Source: an uncultured Sutterella sp. (GTDB lineage Bacteria > Pseudomonadota > Gammaproteobacteria > Burkholderiales > Burkholderiaceae_F). From it: a stretch of 43,247 nt of DNA. The stretch covers positions 1 to 43,247 of the forward strand of contig CALEAW010000011.1 of assembly GCA_937943605.1 (NCBI GenBank). Direction: 5' to 3'. The number at the start of each line of letters is the position of its first letter. The first letter of the stretch is position 1. The notes under the pieces are model-generated. The model was not told the DNA's origin and searched no databases. It worked only from the letters and a program-made list of their open reading frames with translations. Both the position numbers and the translations under genes were made by a program. Shown in pieces: positions 31,744-40,163 of the stretch.

Positions 31744-33575
31744 TGGACAACTTAATCAAAGTCGCCCGCATCAACGGACAGTCCGTCACGTTTAATGAAG
31801 GCGAAACGATTCTTGAGGTCGCGCGACGTATGGGGATCTTTATCCCGACGCTCTGCGAATTTGCGGCTTTAAACCACCGTCCAGGCACGTGCCGTATGTG
31901 TCTCACTGAAGTGACCAAAGCCAATGGGGCGACTCAGATGGTCACGGCTTGTGAAACACGCGTCGAGGATGGGGATGTGATCAATACGCGTGCAAAGCGC
32001 GTACGCCAAATGCAAAAGCTTCAGGCGGAGTTACTCTTTGCTGACCATTGTGAGACGTGTTCGTCATGCGCACGTCACGGGGCGTGCGAACTTCAAACGG
32101 TCGCTAAACAAGTTGGGTTAGACGTCACGACGATGTCTGGGCGCTTGGCAACCCGTAAGCCCACCGTTGATCGTAGTGCACCTGGCCTCGTTTTTACGGC
32201 TGATAAGTGCATCCGATGCTTACGTTGTATTGAAGCCTGTCGATCTGTGCAGGGGTTAGGGGTAATGACCTTGAACCACACGGGTACAGGGGCGGCCATT
32301 GGTTTTGCAGGGGATCGCTGGGGTGACTCTGACACGTGTATTCAGTGCGGTCAGTGTGCGTTGGTGTGTCCGACAGGCGCCTTGGCTGTCAAAGATCAAA
32401 TCGAAACGGCGCTTGATTGGTTTAGTGATGACACGATTAAAACAGTCGTGCAGTTTGCACCGGCTGTGCGTCTTGCTGTGGCTGAAGGCATTGGGTTACC
32501 CGCGGGCATTAACCTTGAAGGACAAGTGATTGCCGCTTTAAAGGCGCTGGGGGCTGACTATGTGATGGATACGCGCTGGGGCGCGGATGTCACGATCATG
32601 GAAGAAGGCACGGAGTTTTTAGAGCGACTCGAAGCACAAAAGAAGGCAGGGACATTGGCGCACCCCACGACGATGTTTACGTCGTGTTGCCCGGGTTGGG
32701 TGACGCATGTTGAAAAGAATGCGCCCGATATGATTCCGTACTTGTCGTCAACACGTAGTCCTCAAGCGATCTTTGGCGCACTCTCAAAGACATGGTTGCC
32801 TAAAGTCTTAAATATCGAACCGACATCGTTACGAACGATTTCGATCATGCCTTGTACGGCCAAAAAGGGTGAAGCGAGCCGCGCTCAACTCGCGCGCGAC
32901 GGGCGTCCTGACACCGATTTGGTCTTGACGATCCAAGAATTCTTGACGCTCTTAGAACGTACGGGGATTGACCTGAAGTCTTTGATGCCTGCGACCTTTG
33001 ATTCGCCCTTGATGAGTGAAGCTTCTGGCGCTGCGCAACTCTTTGCGACGACTGGTGGCGTGATGGAAGCGGCTTTACGTACGGTCACGGCCCTGACGGG
33101 CGGTCCTGCATTAGCCAAAGTCGCATTTGAACCCGTGCGTGGTTTAGAGACTCTTAAAGAAGCCACAATCGACACGACAACCTTTGGGCCATTACGCGTT
33201 GCTGTGGTTTACGGGATGCGCACGATGACAAAAGTCATCGATATGGTGCGTGCTGGCACGTGTCCCTATCACTTTGTTGAAGTGATGGCGTGTCCTGGTG
33301 GCTGCATCGGGGGTGGCGGGACTGTGCGCGGTCGCGCCTGGGGGCAAACGTTAGCGGCACGTCAGTCGGGGGTTTATGCGACCGACAACGCAATGCCCAT
33401 TCGTGCGTCCCATGAAAATCCTGATGTCATCAAGCTCTATCGCGAGTATTTAGGGAAGCCTGGGAGTGCCTTGGCGCATGACTTATTGCATTGTGGCTAT
33501 GAGCCACATCAAAAGCATGCCGAGACACCGACTTACGAATCGATTGAAGCGAATGTTGAGTTAGCTAACGGTTAA
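31740..33575 (+). CDS. [FeFe] hydrogenase catalytic subunit, M3 type
   Basis: This 611-residue enzyme makes or takes up H2. All cluster sites are complete: an N-terminal plant-type [2Fe-2S] (C39, C51, C54, C71), the His-ligated [4Fe-4S] (H103, C107, C110, C116), two ferredoxin-type clusters (C157-C167 and C200-C210), and the H-cluster domain. TSCCPGW (314-320) has the proton-relay and ligand cysteines, MPCTAKKGE (370-378) and EVMACPGGCIGGGG (514-527) complete the three signature loops. The small-subunit-like tail (YREYLGKPGS) is fused. It overlaps its diaphorase partner by four bases (ATGA). The maturases HydE, HydF and HydG are not in the window. [FeFe] enzymes are uncommon in Betaproteobacteria, so acquisition by transfer is plausible, though codon use looks native. 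Confidence 0.93.
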   Translation: MMDNLIKVARINGQSVTFNEGETILEVARRMGIFIPTLCEFAALNHRPGTCRMCLTEVTKANGATQMVTACETRVEDGDVINTRAKRVRQMQKLQAELLFADHCETCSSCARHGACELQTVAKQVGLDVTTMSGRLATRKPTVDRSAPGLVFTADKCIRCLRCIEACRSVQGLGVMTLNHTGTGAAIGFAGDRWGDSDTCIQCGQCALVCPTGALAVKDQIETALDWFSDDTIKTVVQFAPAVRLAVAEGIGLPAGINLEGQVIAALKALGADYVMDTRWGADVTIMEEGTEFLERLEAQKKAGTLAHPTTMFTSCCPGWVTHVEKNAPDMIPYLSSTRSPQAIFGALSKTWLPKVLNIEPTSLRTISIMPCTAKKGEASRAQLARDGRPDTDLVLTIQEFLTLLERTGIDLKSLMPATFDSPLMSEASGAAQLFATTGGVMEAALRTVTALTGGPALAKVAFEPVRGLETLKEATIDTTTFGPLRVAVVYGMRTMTKVIDMVRAGTCPYHFVEVMACPGGCIGGGGTVRGRAWGQTLAARQSGVYATDNAMPIRASHENPDVIKLYREYLGKPGSALAHDLLHCGYEPHQKHAETPTYESIEANVELANG

Positions 33576-33600
33576 AGCGCAAAACGACAGTGCAAAACAA

Positions 33601-33652
33601 AAGCGCCCTCGAAGATCAACGATGCACGATTGGTTTCAAAGAGAGGGCGCTT
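33601..33652. terminator. Long-stem hairpin after the hydrogenase gene
   Basis: AAGCGCCCTC (33601-33610) pairs perfectly with GAGGGCGCTT (33643-33652) around a 32-base loop. Only TTCGTTT follows, so termination may be weak; it separates the hydrogenase operon from mdh. Confidence 0.55.
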
Positions 33653-33721
33653 CGTTTGTGCGCAACGCTCTAAAATATAGAGATTATCTTTTTTCTCCCG
33701 ACCAAAGAGGAGTTTGAACCC

Positions 33722-34711
33722 ATGAAAGCGCCTGTGCGTGTGACAGTAACTGGCCCAGCTGGCCAAATTGGCTATTCCATTCTTTTTCGTATTGCGTCTG
33801 GCGCCATGTTGGGCCCAGATCAGCCCGTCTTTTTGACGCTCTTAGAACGCCCGAATCCGACGAGTGCCTCTGCACTCAAGGGTGTCATGATGGAGTTGTC
33901 CGACTGTGCGTTCCCATTGTTAGCTGGCATGCGCGCTGTGCAGGATCCAGAAGAAGCGTTTCGCGATTGTGAAGTTGCTCTTTTGATTGGCGCTCGTCCG
34001 CGTGGTCCTGGTATGGAACGCGCTGACCTTTTGGAAGCCAATGCAGCGATTTTCCGCGCTCAGGGTCAGGCTTTGAATGCGACCGCTTCTCGTAATGTGA
34101 AGGTACTTGTGGTCGGTAATCCCTGCAACACGAATGCCTGGATTGCCATGAAGAATGCGCCGGACTTGGATCCGACGTGCTTCTCGGCCATGCTTCGCTT
34201 AGACCAAAATCGTGCCATGTCTCAGTTGGCCGAAAAGACCGGCAAGGCTGTGACCGATATCGAGCATATCGCTGTGTGGGGTAACCATTCCCCGACGATG
34301 GTGGCTGATATCACGCACACGACGGTGGCGGGTGTTGCTGCGCCGACGCTCGTTGATGACGCTTGGGTCAAGGACACCTTTATGCCGACAGTGGCAAAGC
34401 GCGGCTCTGCAATTATTGCGGCGCGTGGTGCAAGCTCTGCTGCGTCTGCAGCGTCCGCAGCCATTGACCACGTGCGTGATTGGTGTTTAGGTTCCAACGG
34501 TCAGTGGGTCACGATGGGTGTGCCTTCTGACGGCTCTTACGGTGTCCCTGAAGGCATGGTCTTTGGTTTCCCGTGTGTCGCAAAGGGTGATGGCACCTAT
34601 GAAATCGTGAAGGGCCTTGAACTTGACGACGATACGAAGGCTCGTATTGCGAAGAATGTCGCTGAGCTTCAGAGCGAACAGGCTGCTGTGTCCGCTTTCG
34701 TGCCTCAATAA
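33722..34711 (+). CDS. mdh: Malate dehydrogenase (NAD)
   Basis: MDH interconverts malate and oxaloacetate with NAD(H), here probably in the reductive branch to fumarate or succinate. The 329-residue protein has VTVTGPAGQIGYSILFRIASG (the NAD fold of the betaproteobacterial/cytosolic MDH group), the substrate-binding arginine loop GARPRGPGMERADLLEAN, VVGNPCNTNAW, LRLDQNRA, and the catalytic histidine in VWGNHSPTMVAD. The ATG at 33722 is preceded by ACCAAAGAGGAG (33701-33712), a ribosome site that with one bulged base is complementary to the small-RNA motif at 16586 and 16931. A terminator follows. Confidence 0.96.
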   Translation: MKAPVRVTVTGPAGQIGYSILFRIASGAMLGPDQPVFLTLLERPNPTSASALKGVMMELSDCAFPLLAGMRAVQDPEEAFRDCEVALLIGARPRGPGMERADLLEANAAIFRAQGQALNATASRNVKVLVVGNPCNTNAWIAMKNAPDLDPTCFSAMLRLDQNRAMSQLAEKTGKAVTDIEHIAVWGNHSPTMVADITHTTVAGVAAPTLVDDAWVKDTFMPTVAKRGSAIIAARGASSAASAASAAIDHVRDWCLGSNGQWVTMGVPSDGSYGVPEGMVFGFPCVAKGDGTYEIVKGLELDDDTKARIAKNVAELQSEQAAVSAFVPQ

Positions 34712-34782
34712 AGTCACGTTAAAATAACAGCAAAGGTTTTGTCGTTTGAGAGTATCTCACTCGACGAAGTCGCCAATCATCG

Positions 34783-34821
34783 GGCGTAACCTTCAAGACC
34801 AGAGGGTTGCGCCTGATTTTT
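34783..34821 (+). terminator. Terminator after mdh
   Basis: GGCGTAACC (34783-34791) pairs with GGTTGCGCC (34805-34813) with one G-T wobble, and TGATTTTT follows. The DSD1-like gene starts 19 bases beyond. Confidence 0.7.
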
Positions 34822-34839
34822 ATGTTGTGGAGAGAAATT

Positions 34840-36006
34840 ATGTTGAAGGTCTCTAACCCTGTCGGTCATGCGCTCACAGACCCTGAAGTGCCAACGCCCG
34901 CCTTTTTGATTGACGAAGCGAAGCTCATGCGTAATCTTGAGCGCGCTAAAGCCAAGGCCAAAGCGCTCGGCATTACGTTACGTCCTCACCTCAAAACCCA
35001 TAAGAGTATTGAGATTGCGCGTCGTCAGATGGTGTCGCCCGAAGGCCCCGCGACTGTGTCGACTTTAGCGGAAGCGCGTTATTTTGCTGAGCACGGCGTT
35101 AAAGACCTTATTTATGCGGTTGGCATTGCACCCTATAAACTCGCTCAGATTGAAGCGATTCGTGCGACGGGGTGTGATCTGAAGATCATTCTTGATAATG
35201 TTGCCGCGGCCAAAGCTGTGAGTGACTATTGTCGTGACCATCAAACGACGATCCCAGTGCTGATTGAAGTCGATTGTGACGGGCATCGTTCGGGTATTCA
35301 GCCTAAGAGCGATTTGCTTTTAGAGGTGGCTACGGCCTTGACGACTGGTGCCACATTAGTGGGTGTCTTGACGCATGCTGGAGCTAGCTATGACGTTGAA
35401 AACCTTGCTGTGATTCGTCAGGCGGCCATCAATGAACGCGACGGGATTGTGTTAGCTGCTAATCGTTTGCGTGAAGCAGGGTATGACATTCGTATCGTGT
35501 CGGTGGGCTCAACCCCGACCATGGTCTACGCTGAAGACGAAACAGGCGTGACCGAAATGCGTGCCGGCGTCTACGCGATGGGTGACCTCTTCATGATGAA
35601 CTTAGGTGTCGTCAAGATGGACGATATCGCGGGGTCAGTCTTAGCAACAGTGATCGGTCATCAGCCTGACAAAGGTCAAGTGATTGTGGACGCTGGTTGG
35701 CTAGCGATGTCGCGAGACCGTGGTACGGCACGTCAGCATTGTGACTTTGGCTATGGTTTGGTCTGTGGCGTTGATGGGCAACCACTTCGTGGGTGCGATA
35801 TTCGTATGACAGGTGCCAACCAAGAGCACGGCATTATTGCAGCCGTGGCCGGTGACCGATTGAAACCTGAAGACTTCCCAGTTGGTATGCGACTTCGTGT
35901 GTTGCCCAACCACGCTTGTCCGACCGCAGCGCCCTATGAAGAGCTTTTGCTCGTGGGTGACGACGGTTGCGTTAAGGCGGCATTAGAGCATGTGCGTGGG
36001 TGGTAA
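34840..36006 (+). CDS. DSD1-like D-serine dehydratase / D-threonine aldolase family enzyme
   Basis: This fold-type III PLP enzyme of 388 residues breaks down a D-hydroxy amino acid. The PLP lysine lies in LRPHLKTHKS near the N-terminus, followed by VLIEVDCDGHRSGI and a VSVGSTPTM phosphate site. NHACPTAAPYEELLL near the C-terminus holds the His and Cys that bind zinc in DSD1-type D-serine dehydratases and related D-threonine aldolases. Which reaction it performs cannot be decided from sequence. The start is ATG 34840 with a GGAGAG ribosome site; the earlier TTG at 34807 overlaps the mdh terminator and is rejected. With the DauR-like regulator and RidA nearby, D-amino-acid use is a plausible theme. 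Confidence 0.83.
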   Translation: MLKVSNPVGHALTDPEVPTPAFLIDEAKLMRNLERAKAKAKALGITLRPHLKTHKSIEIARRQMVSPEGPATVSTLAEARYFAEHGVKDLIYAVGIAPYKLAQIEAIRATGCDLKIILDNVAAAKAVSDYCRDHQTTIPVLIEVDCDGHRSGIQPKSDLLLEVATALTTGATLVGVLTHAGASYDVENLAVIRQAAINERDGIVLAANRLREAGYDIRIVSVGSTPTMVYAEDETGVTEMRAGVYAMGDLFMMNLGVVKMDDIAGSVLATVIGHQPDKGQVIVDAGWLAMSRDRGTARQHCDFGYGLVCGVDGQPLRGCDIRMTGANQEHGIIAAVAGDRLKPEDFPVGMRLRVLPNHACPTAAPYEELLLVGDDGCVKAALEHVRGW

Positions 36007-36009
36007 TGA

Positions 36010-36048
36010 AAAAAAACGAAGCTATAGTTGATTTAGCTTCGTTTTTTT
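36010..36048. terminator. Bidirectional Rho-independent terminator at the island's left edge
   Basis: AACGAAGCTA (36015-36024) pairs perfectly with TAGCTTCGTT (36034-36043), with A residues before and T residues after, so the stem works in both directions. The A+T-rich defence island begins right after it. Confidence 0.88.
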
Positions 36049-36066
36049 ATGTAAATAAGGTCTGTA

Positions 36067-36807
36067 ATGCATAAAACCATATTGCGCGATAGCGCTGAAT
36101 TAATTGTAATAAATATAAGGTCTGTTTCTGATTTAAAAAGTGACATAGATAAATATTTTGTAAGTATATGCGAAGGTAACTCTGGGAATGATTTGTTGAT
36201 AGTAAAAACTAGTGTAAAAAATTTATTTACTGGAAAGAATGAAACTTGGAAAGCTGGAGCCATAGCAGAATTTTTTATTCATCTACATATGATAAAGAAT
36301 GGTTTTAAAATGGAGTGCTTGTTTCAAAATCTAGAGGAACGATCGATAAAGAAAGGTTTTGATGGTTTGTATAGTTTACAAAGAGAGATGTGGTTGATGG
36401 AAAGTAAAGCAGGCTTTGCTTCATCGAAAAAAGTGTCACATAAAAACAAAGTAAAAGAAGCTTATTCAGATATAAAAGATAAAATTCAAACAAAGCAAGC
36501 AAATAATCCATGGCAGAATGCGTACAATCACGCTTGTCATAAAGATGTTGGTGCTTCGGAAAATATAATAGAAATACTAAAATTTCACAAGAATAATTAC
36601 ATAATGAACAGGTTTCCATCCGTAAATGATTTCAATTTGATACCTTGTGGGACTGTATTTGTGGAAGGGAAGGAGTGGCCTAGTGATCTTAAAATACGAG
36701 AAGATATAAGTGAGATAATTAGTAATATGGATTGTAATAAATTAAAGGTTGTTTGTGTTACTGCGCAAACTATATCGATGTTTGAAAAATATTTAGAAGA
36801 GGAGTGA
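36067..36807 (+). CDS. HamA-like (DUF1837-type) PD-(D/E)xK nuclease, Hachiman-like system
   Basis: This 246-residue protein looks like the nuclease component of an antiviral pair. A restriction-endonuclease-type core is visible: AGAIAEFFIHLHMI with E68, then KGFDGLY with D99, then WLMESKAG giving E112-x-K114, the arrangement of PD-(D/E)xK enzymes. In Hachiman, HamA is such a nuclease, held inactive by the HamB helicase and released upon phage infection. Here the partner helicase starts directly after (stop 36807, ATG 36809). The ATG at 36067 has an AAGG site. The gene is clearly more A+T-rich than its neighbours, in keeping with horizontal gain. I assign HamA by motif order and partner, not by alignment; a different nuclease-helicase system (AbpAB-like) remains possible. 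Confidence 0.62.
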   Translation: MHKTILRDSAELIVINIRSVSDLKSDIDKYFVSICEGNSGNDLLIVKTSVKNLFTGKNETWKAGAIAEFFIHLHMIKNGFKMECLFQNLEERSIKKGFDGLYSLQREMWLMESKAGFASSKKVSHKNKVKEAYSDIKDKIQTKQANNPWQNAYNHACHKDVGASENIIEILKFHKNNYIMNRFPSVNDFNLIPCGTVFVEGKEWPSDLKIREDISEIISNMDCNKLKVVCVTAQTISMFEKYLEEE

Positions 36808-36808
36808 G

Positions 36809-38767
36809 ATGAAAAACATAAGACAAAAGCTAAAAAAATGTAAAGAGTTTATGGAAATATATGAAAAATTTTTAGTTGATCCAGTTGGTCTACATTACCA
36901 TGAATTGGTTTACATACTTTCTTTGTCTATCACATTATTAAAAGCATATTATGATAAAGTCGATGAAAGAAGCCGAAACAAAGAGATTCTGAGATTTTCG
37001 TACTATATTTTATTGAAATACTCTATATCCTGCAAGGATTACATTCCTTTGTATGATTTTTCGATTAATTTTGGGTTTTATCCTATATCGAATAAAATTA
37101 GTAATGATCGGCTTGTTGATTTTCGCTCAATTAATACGTCAATAATAAATGATAGAGTTGTAAGTGAGTTTGGAAGGGATGGGAAAGTAAATACTTTTGA
37201 GCAGAATGTTGCAGAAACAAGAATTATGGAGTTAAGTGACGAAAATAACATATCATATGTAGCTCCCACATCTTTTGGTAAAAGTTCATTCGTTATAGAG
37301 CATATTAAAAAACAGTTATTAATTCGCAAGAAGGTAGCGATAATCGTTCCTACGAAAGCGCTTTTATGGCAGACTTATAGAAATATTAAAAATGGTATTA
37401 GGGATAGGAGAGTGATTGTCCATGATGAAATGTATAGTGGAGAAGAAACGTTTGTTGCTGTTTTGACTCAAGAGAGAGCGCTAAGGTTATTGGGAGACTC
37501 GGATTTATATTTTGATGTATTGTACATTGATGAGGCTCATAAAATATTTGAAATTGATAAGCGCTCTATTCTTATAACTCGTCTTATAAAGATTAATAGG
37601 AAAAGAAATAAAAAATCAATTGTGTTGTATCTGTCACCGGTTATCGAGAATTCGAACAATTTAAAAATAGAAGAGGCTGATCGAATTTTTGAACAACGAA
37701 TAGATTTTAATGTAAAGGAACCGGATATATTCTTATGGAAGAATGCTAAGGTTTTTAGATATTGCAGATTTCTTGACAGTTATGTAAGTTTTTATGATTG
37801 TCAAGATATGTTCAGTTATATATTGAGAAGCAAGAAAGAAAAAAGTTATTTCTATGTGAACTCTCCTGTTAAGATTGAGAAATTCTCCATCAATTTTATT
37901 AAACATTTGGAAGTGATAAGTGGCGACAAGGATCTTGATAGTCTAATTCAGTGTATTGAACATTATGTACATAAGGAGTTTCTTGTTATAGAGTGTTTGA
38001 GAAGAGGGGTTGTTTATGTACACGGTAAGTTGCCTGAACAAATAAAGGAATATTTGTTTTATAGTTTTAGTAAAATTAAGAGCATACACTCGATAGTTGC
38101 TAATACTGTCATACTAGAAGGTATGAATTTACCGATTGATTCTCTGTTTATTTTGTCGTCTAGGATGCTTAATAGAAATGGAAATTTGGTTAATTTAATT
38201 GGTCGAGTTAATCGTCTAGACTATATTTTTGGATCTACCGGTAGTTTAGATAAGCTGATACCAAATGTGCATTTTATAAATAATGACTTATATGATAGAG
38301 TCGGTGGAAATATGAAGAATTTGTGTTCGTCTTTAAGTAAGAAGTGCACCGATGAAGTCAAAAATCCTGTGTTGCCGGTATCGAGCCCTACGGAAGCCAA
38401 TAAGCTCTTATTAAAAAACGAAGAAATATTCTTTTCTACTCCTGTTGATGATATAAGTATTTTAAGGCATAAGTTTTTAGAGTTTGGATTGGATGTTTTA
38501 TACGACTCTTCTGAAAAAATATTGATGGAATGCCTGCTGAGAAGAATTTTGGACGCGAAGTCAGGAAAGATTGTATTTAATGGATGTATTATACAGTTTA
38601 TTTATGATTTGTTTATAAGCAATCTTGATCGTTTTATTATAGATGACGAAGTTGGAAGATTGAAAAATGCAGCTTCTTTGAACTACTATAAAAGATTTTA
38701 TTCGGATAGAATGAAGTCTCTAAGAGAAAAAATGATATTCAATTGCGTCTATTTGATCGGTATTTAA
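36809..38767 (+). CDS. HamB-like SF2 helicase, frame ends early at an A6 tract
   Basis: This 652-residue DExH helicase is probably the sensor/motor of the Hachiman-like pair. The Walker A motif is VAPTSFGKSS (about 151-160), VPTKALLWQTY is motif Ia, YIDEAHK (about 239-245) is the DEAH box, and NLIGRVNRLDY (about 465-475) is motif VI. The N-terminal 120 residues are helical without a known fold. The frame ends at 38767 with an unfamiliar tail, while the next frame (38743-39228) continues a C-terminal domain. Adding one A to AAAAAA (38727-38732) would join them as LREKNDIQLRLFDRYL and give about 805 residues. As written, the product is truncated. It starts one base after the nuclease gene, so the two are translationally coupled. 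Confidence 0.68.
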   Translation: MKNIRQKLKKCKEFMEIYEKFLVDPVGLHYHELVYILSLSITLLKAYYDKVDERSRNKEILRFSYYILLKYSISCKDYIPLYDFSINFGFYPISNKISNDRLVDFRSINTSIINDRVVSEFGRDGKVNTFEQNVAETRIMELSDENNISYVAPTSFGKSSFVIEHIKKQLLIRKKVAIIVPTKALLWQTYRNIKNGIRDRRVIVHDEMYSGEETFVAVLTQERALRLLGDSDLYFDVLYIDEAHKIFEIDKRSILITRLIKINRKRNKKSIVLYLSPVIENSNNLKIEEADRIFEQRIDFNVKEPDIFLWKNAKVFRYCRFLDSYVSFYDCQDMFSYILRSKKEKSYFYVNSPVKIEKFSINFIKHLEVISGDKDLDSLIQCIEHYVHKEFLVIECLRRGVVYVHGKLPEQIKEYLFYSFSKIKSIHSIVANTVILEGMNLPIDSLFILSSRMLNRNGNLVNLIGRVNRLDYIFGSTGSLDKLIPNVHFINNDLYDRVGGNMKNLCSSLSKKCTDEVKNPVLPVSSPTEANKLLLKNEEIFFSTPVDDISILRHKFLEFGLDVLYDSSEKILMECLLRRILDAKSGKIVFNGCIIQFIYDLFISNLDRFIIDDEVGRLKNAASLNYYKRFYSDRMKSLREKMIFNCVYLIGI

Positions 38768-39228
38768 AATCAAATAGACAGTTTATTTATATTGGCAAAG
38801 AGTATGGTGAAGTTTCTTATCCTGTAGGGAAAAGTAATAGATCTTTTAATAAGGTTGGAAAACCTGTTTATATAGATCTATCAAAGAAGAGTGATAAAGA
38901 AAAGGTTAATATAGCTGTAGTCAAGGTATCTCTTGAAGGGGATTTTTTGAAATATAAAATTTCAATGTTTGTTAGGCTTATGTTTAGCTACGAATTGATT
39001 ACTGAGGATGTCTATAATGATTTTATTTATGGAACTTCGAATGAAGTGGCTGTGAGATTGGCTAGAATGGGTGTTAATGGTATGGTTTTAGAAAAATTGA
39101 TTGGCGATAAAAAAATTGATTGTGTTAAGTTTGATAAATTCGGTAATTTATATTTCACCGATTCTTTTAAGAAATATACCGAGGGGTTGGATGATTTTTT
39201 AAAATTCCATATGGAAAAGATGTTCTAA
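38743..39228 (+). CDS. C-terminal part of the HamB-like helicase in a shifted frame
   Basis: This frame starts with a TTG at 38743, overlaps the end of the helicase frame by 25 bases, and encodes 161 residues without a ribosome site. It is open upstream only to 38710, across the A6 tract. Its lysine-rich beta and helix pattern (KFDKFGNLYFTDSFKKY near the end) resembles no independent protein I know. The simplest reading is that it is the tail of the helicase, separated by a one-base deletion; a small accessory protein is the alternative. The downstream rarD starts five bases after its stop. Confidence 0.6.
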   Translation: MRLFDRYLKSNRQFIYIGKEYGEVSYPVGKSNRSFNKVGKPVYIDLSKKSDKEKVNIAVVKVSLEGDFLKYKISMFVRLMFSYELITEDVYNDFIYGTSNEVAVRLARMGVNGMVLEKLIGDKKIDCVKFDKFGNLYFTDSFKKYTEGLDDFLKFHMEKMF

Positions 39229-39233
39229 CTAAT

Positions 39234-40160
39234 ATGAAATTTCATTTGGCGATGACTCGACTTGGCGTCTTCTTTACGCTTGGTGCATATATCTGTTGGG
39301 GCTTGTTCCCGTTCTACTTCCACGCCCTTCAGTCTGTAGGCGCAGTAGAAATCCTGGCCCACCGCATTCTCTGGTCTTTGGTGATCGTGGCTGGCATTTT
39401 GTTGGTCTTGCGCCGCGGTGCTTGGATCAAGTCGGTCGTGAGTCAGCCGAAAGTCTTGGGACTTTTTACGCTATCAGCCCTCTTAATCGGTTGCAACTGG
39501 GGCGCGTATGTCTACGCCATCGTGAGTGATCGTACGATCGAAGCGTCTTTGGGTTACTTCGTGAATCCTTTGATGTCTGTTGCCATCGGTGCGCTCTTTT
39601 TAGGTGAACGTTTAAGCCGATGGCAATGGATGGCGGTTGCTCTAGCGGCAACGGGCGTGATTTGGATCACGATCCAAACGGGTACAGCCCCGTTCTTAGG
39701 TTTATTCTTGGCGGCCTCCTTTGCGTTTTATGGGCTTATTCGCAAAATTGCCCCGTTAGGTAGCTTAGAAGGCATGGCACTTGAAAGCGTCCTCTTGGCA
39801 CCATTGGCTTTGGGCTACATGTTGTGGTTGAACGCGGACGGTCAGTTGGTGTTTGCGAATAGCGGGTGGGACATGAAAGCTATGCTGCTATTGGCAGGCC
39901 CCATCAGTACGATCCCGTTGTTACTCTTTGCGTCTGGTGTGCGCCGAATCCCGTATTCGACCGTAGGCATCATCCAGTACATTAGTCCCACGATCGTGTT
40001 CTTTATTGGTCTCTACGCCTTTCACGAACCGTTCTCAATAGATATGTTCGTGGGCTTTGTCTTTATTTGGTGCGCCGTGATTGTGTTCACAGTAGATTCC
40101 ATTCGACGTAGCAAGGCAGTAAAAGCCAACATCAACCAACGCGTATCCGATCAGCATTAA
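39234..40160 (+). CDS. rarD: RarD-family EamA transporter
   Basis: RarD is a ten-helix inner-membrane permease of the drug/metabolite transporter superfamily; its substrate is not established. The 308-residue product has the EamA repeats, starting with GVFFTLGAYICWGLFPFYF and EILAHRILWSL, with GCNWGAYVYAI and YFVNPLMSVAIGALFLGERLS as the RarD signature, and a second repeat from about 150. The ATG at 39234 is five bases after the helicase tail; the ATG at 39252 (MTRLGVFF) may be the ancestral start, since composition changes from island to core at about 39245. It ends three bases from the convergent kinase gene. Confidence 0.87.
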   Translation: MKFHLAMTRLGVFFTLGAYICWGLFPFYFHALQSVGAVEILAHRILWSLVIVAGILLVLRRGAWIKSVVSQPKVLGLFTLSALLIGCNWGAYVYAIVSDRTIEASLGYFVNPLMSVAIGALFLGERLSRWQWMAVALAATGVIWITIQTGTAPFLGLFLAASFAFYGLIRKIAPLGSLEGMALESVLLAPLALGYMLWLNADGQLVFANSGWDMKAMLLLAGPISTIPLLLFASGVRRIPYSTVGIIQYISPTIVFFIGLYAFHEPFSIDMFVGFVFIWCAVIVFTVDSIRRSKAVKANINQRVSDQH

Positions 40161-40163
40161 GCG

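Noticed and set aside
33655..33690. Promoter for mdh
   Set aside because: TAAAAT and TATAGA are present but no -35 at acceptable spacing could be found.
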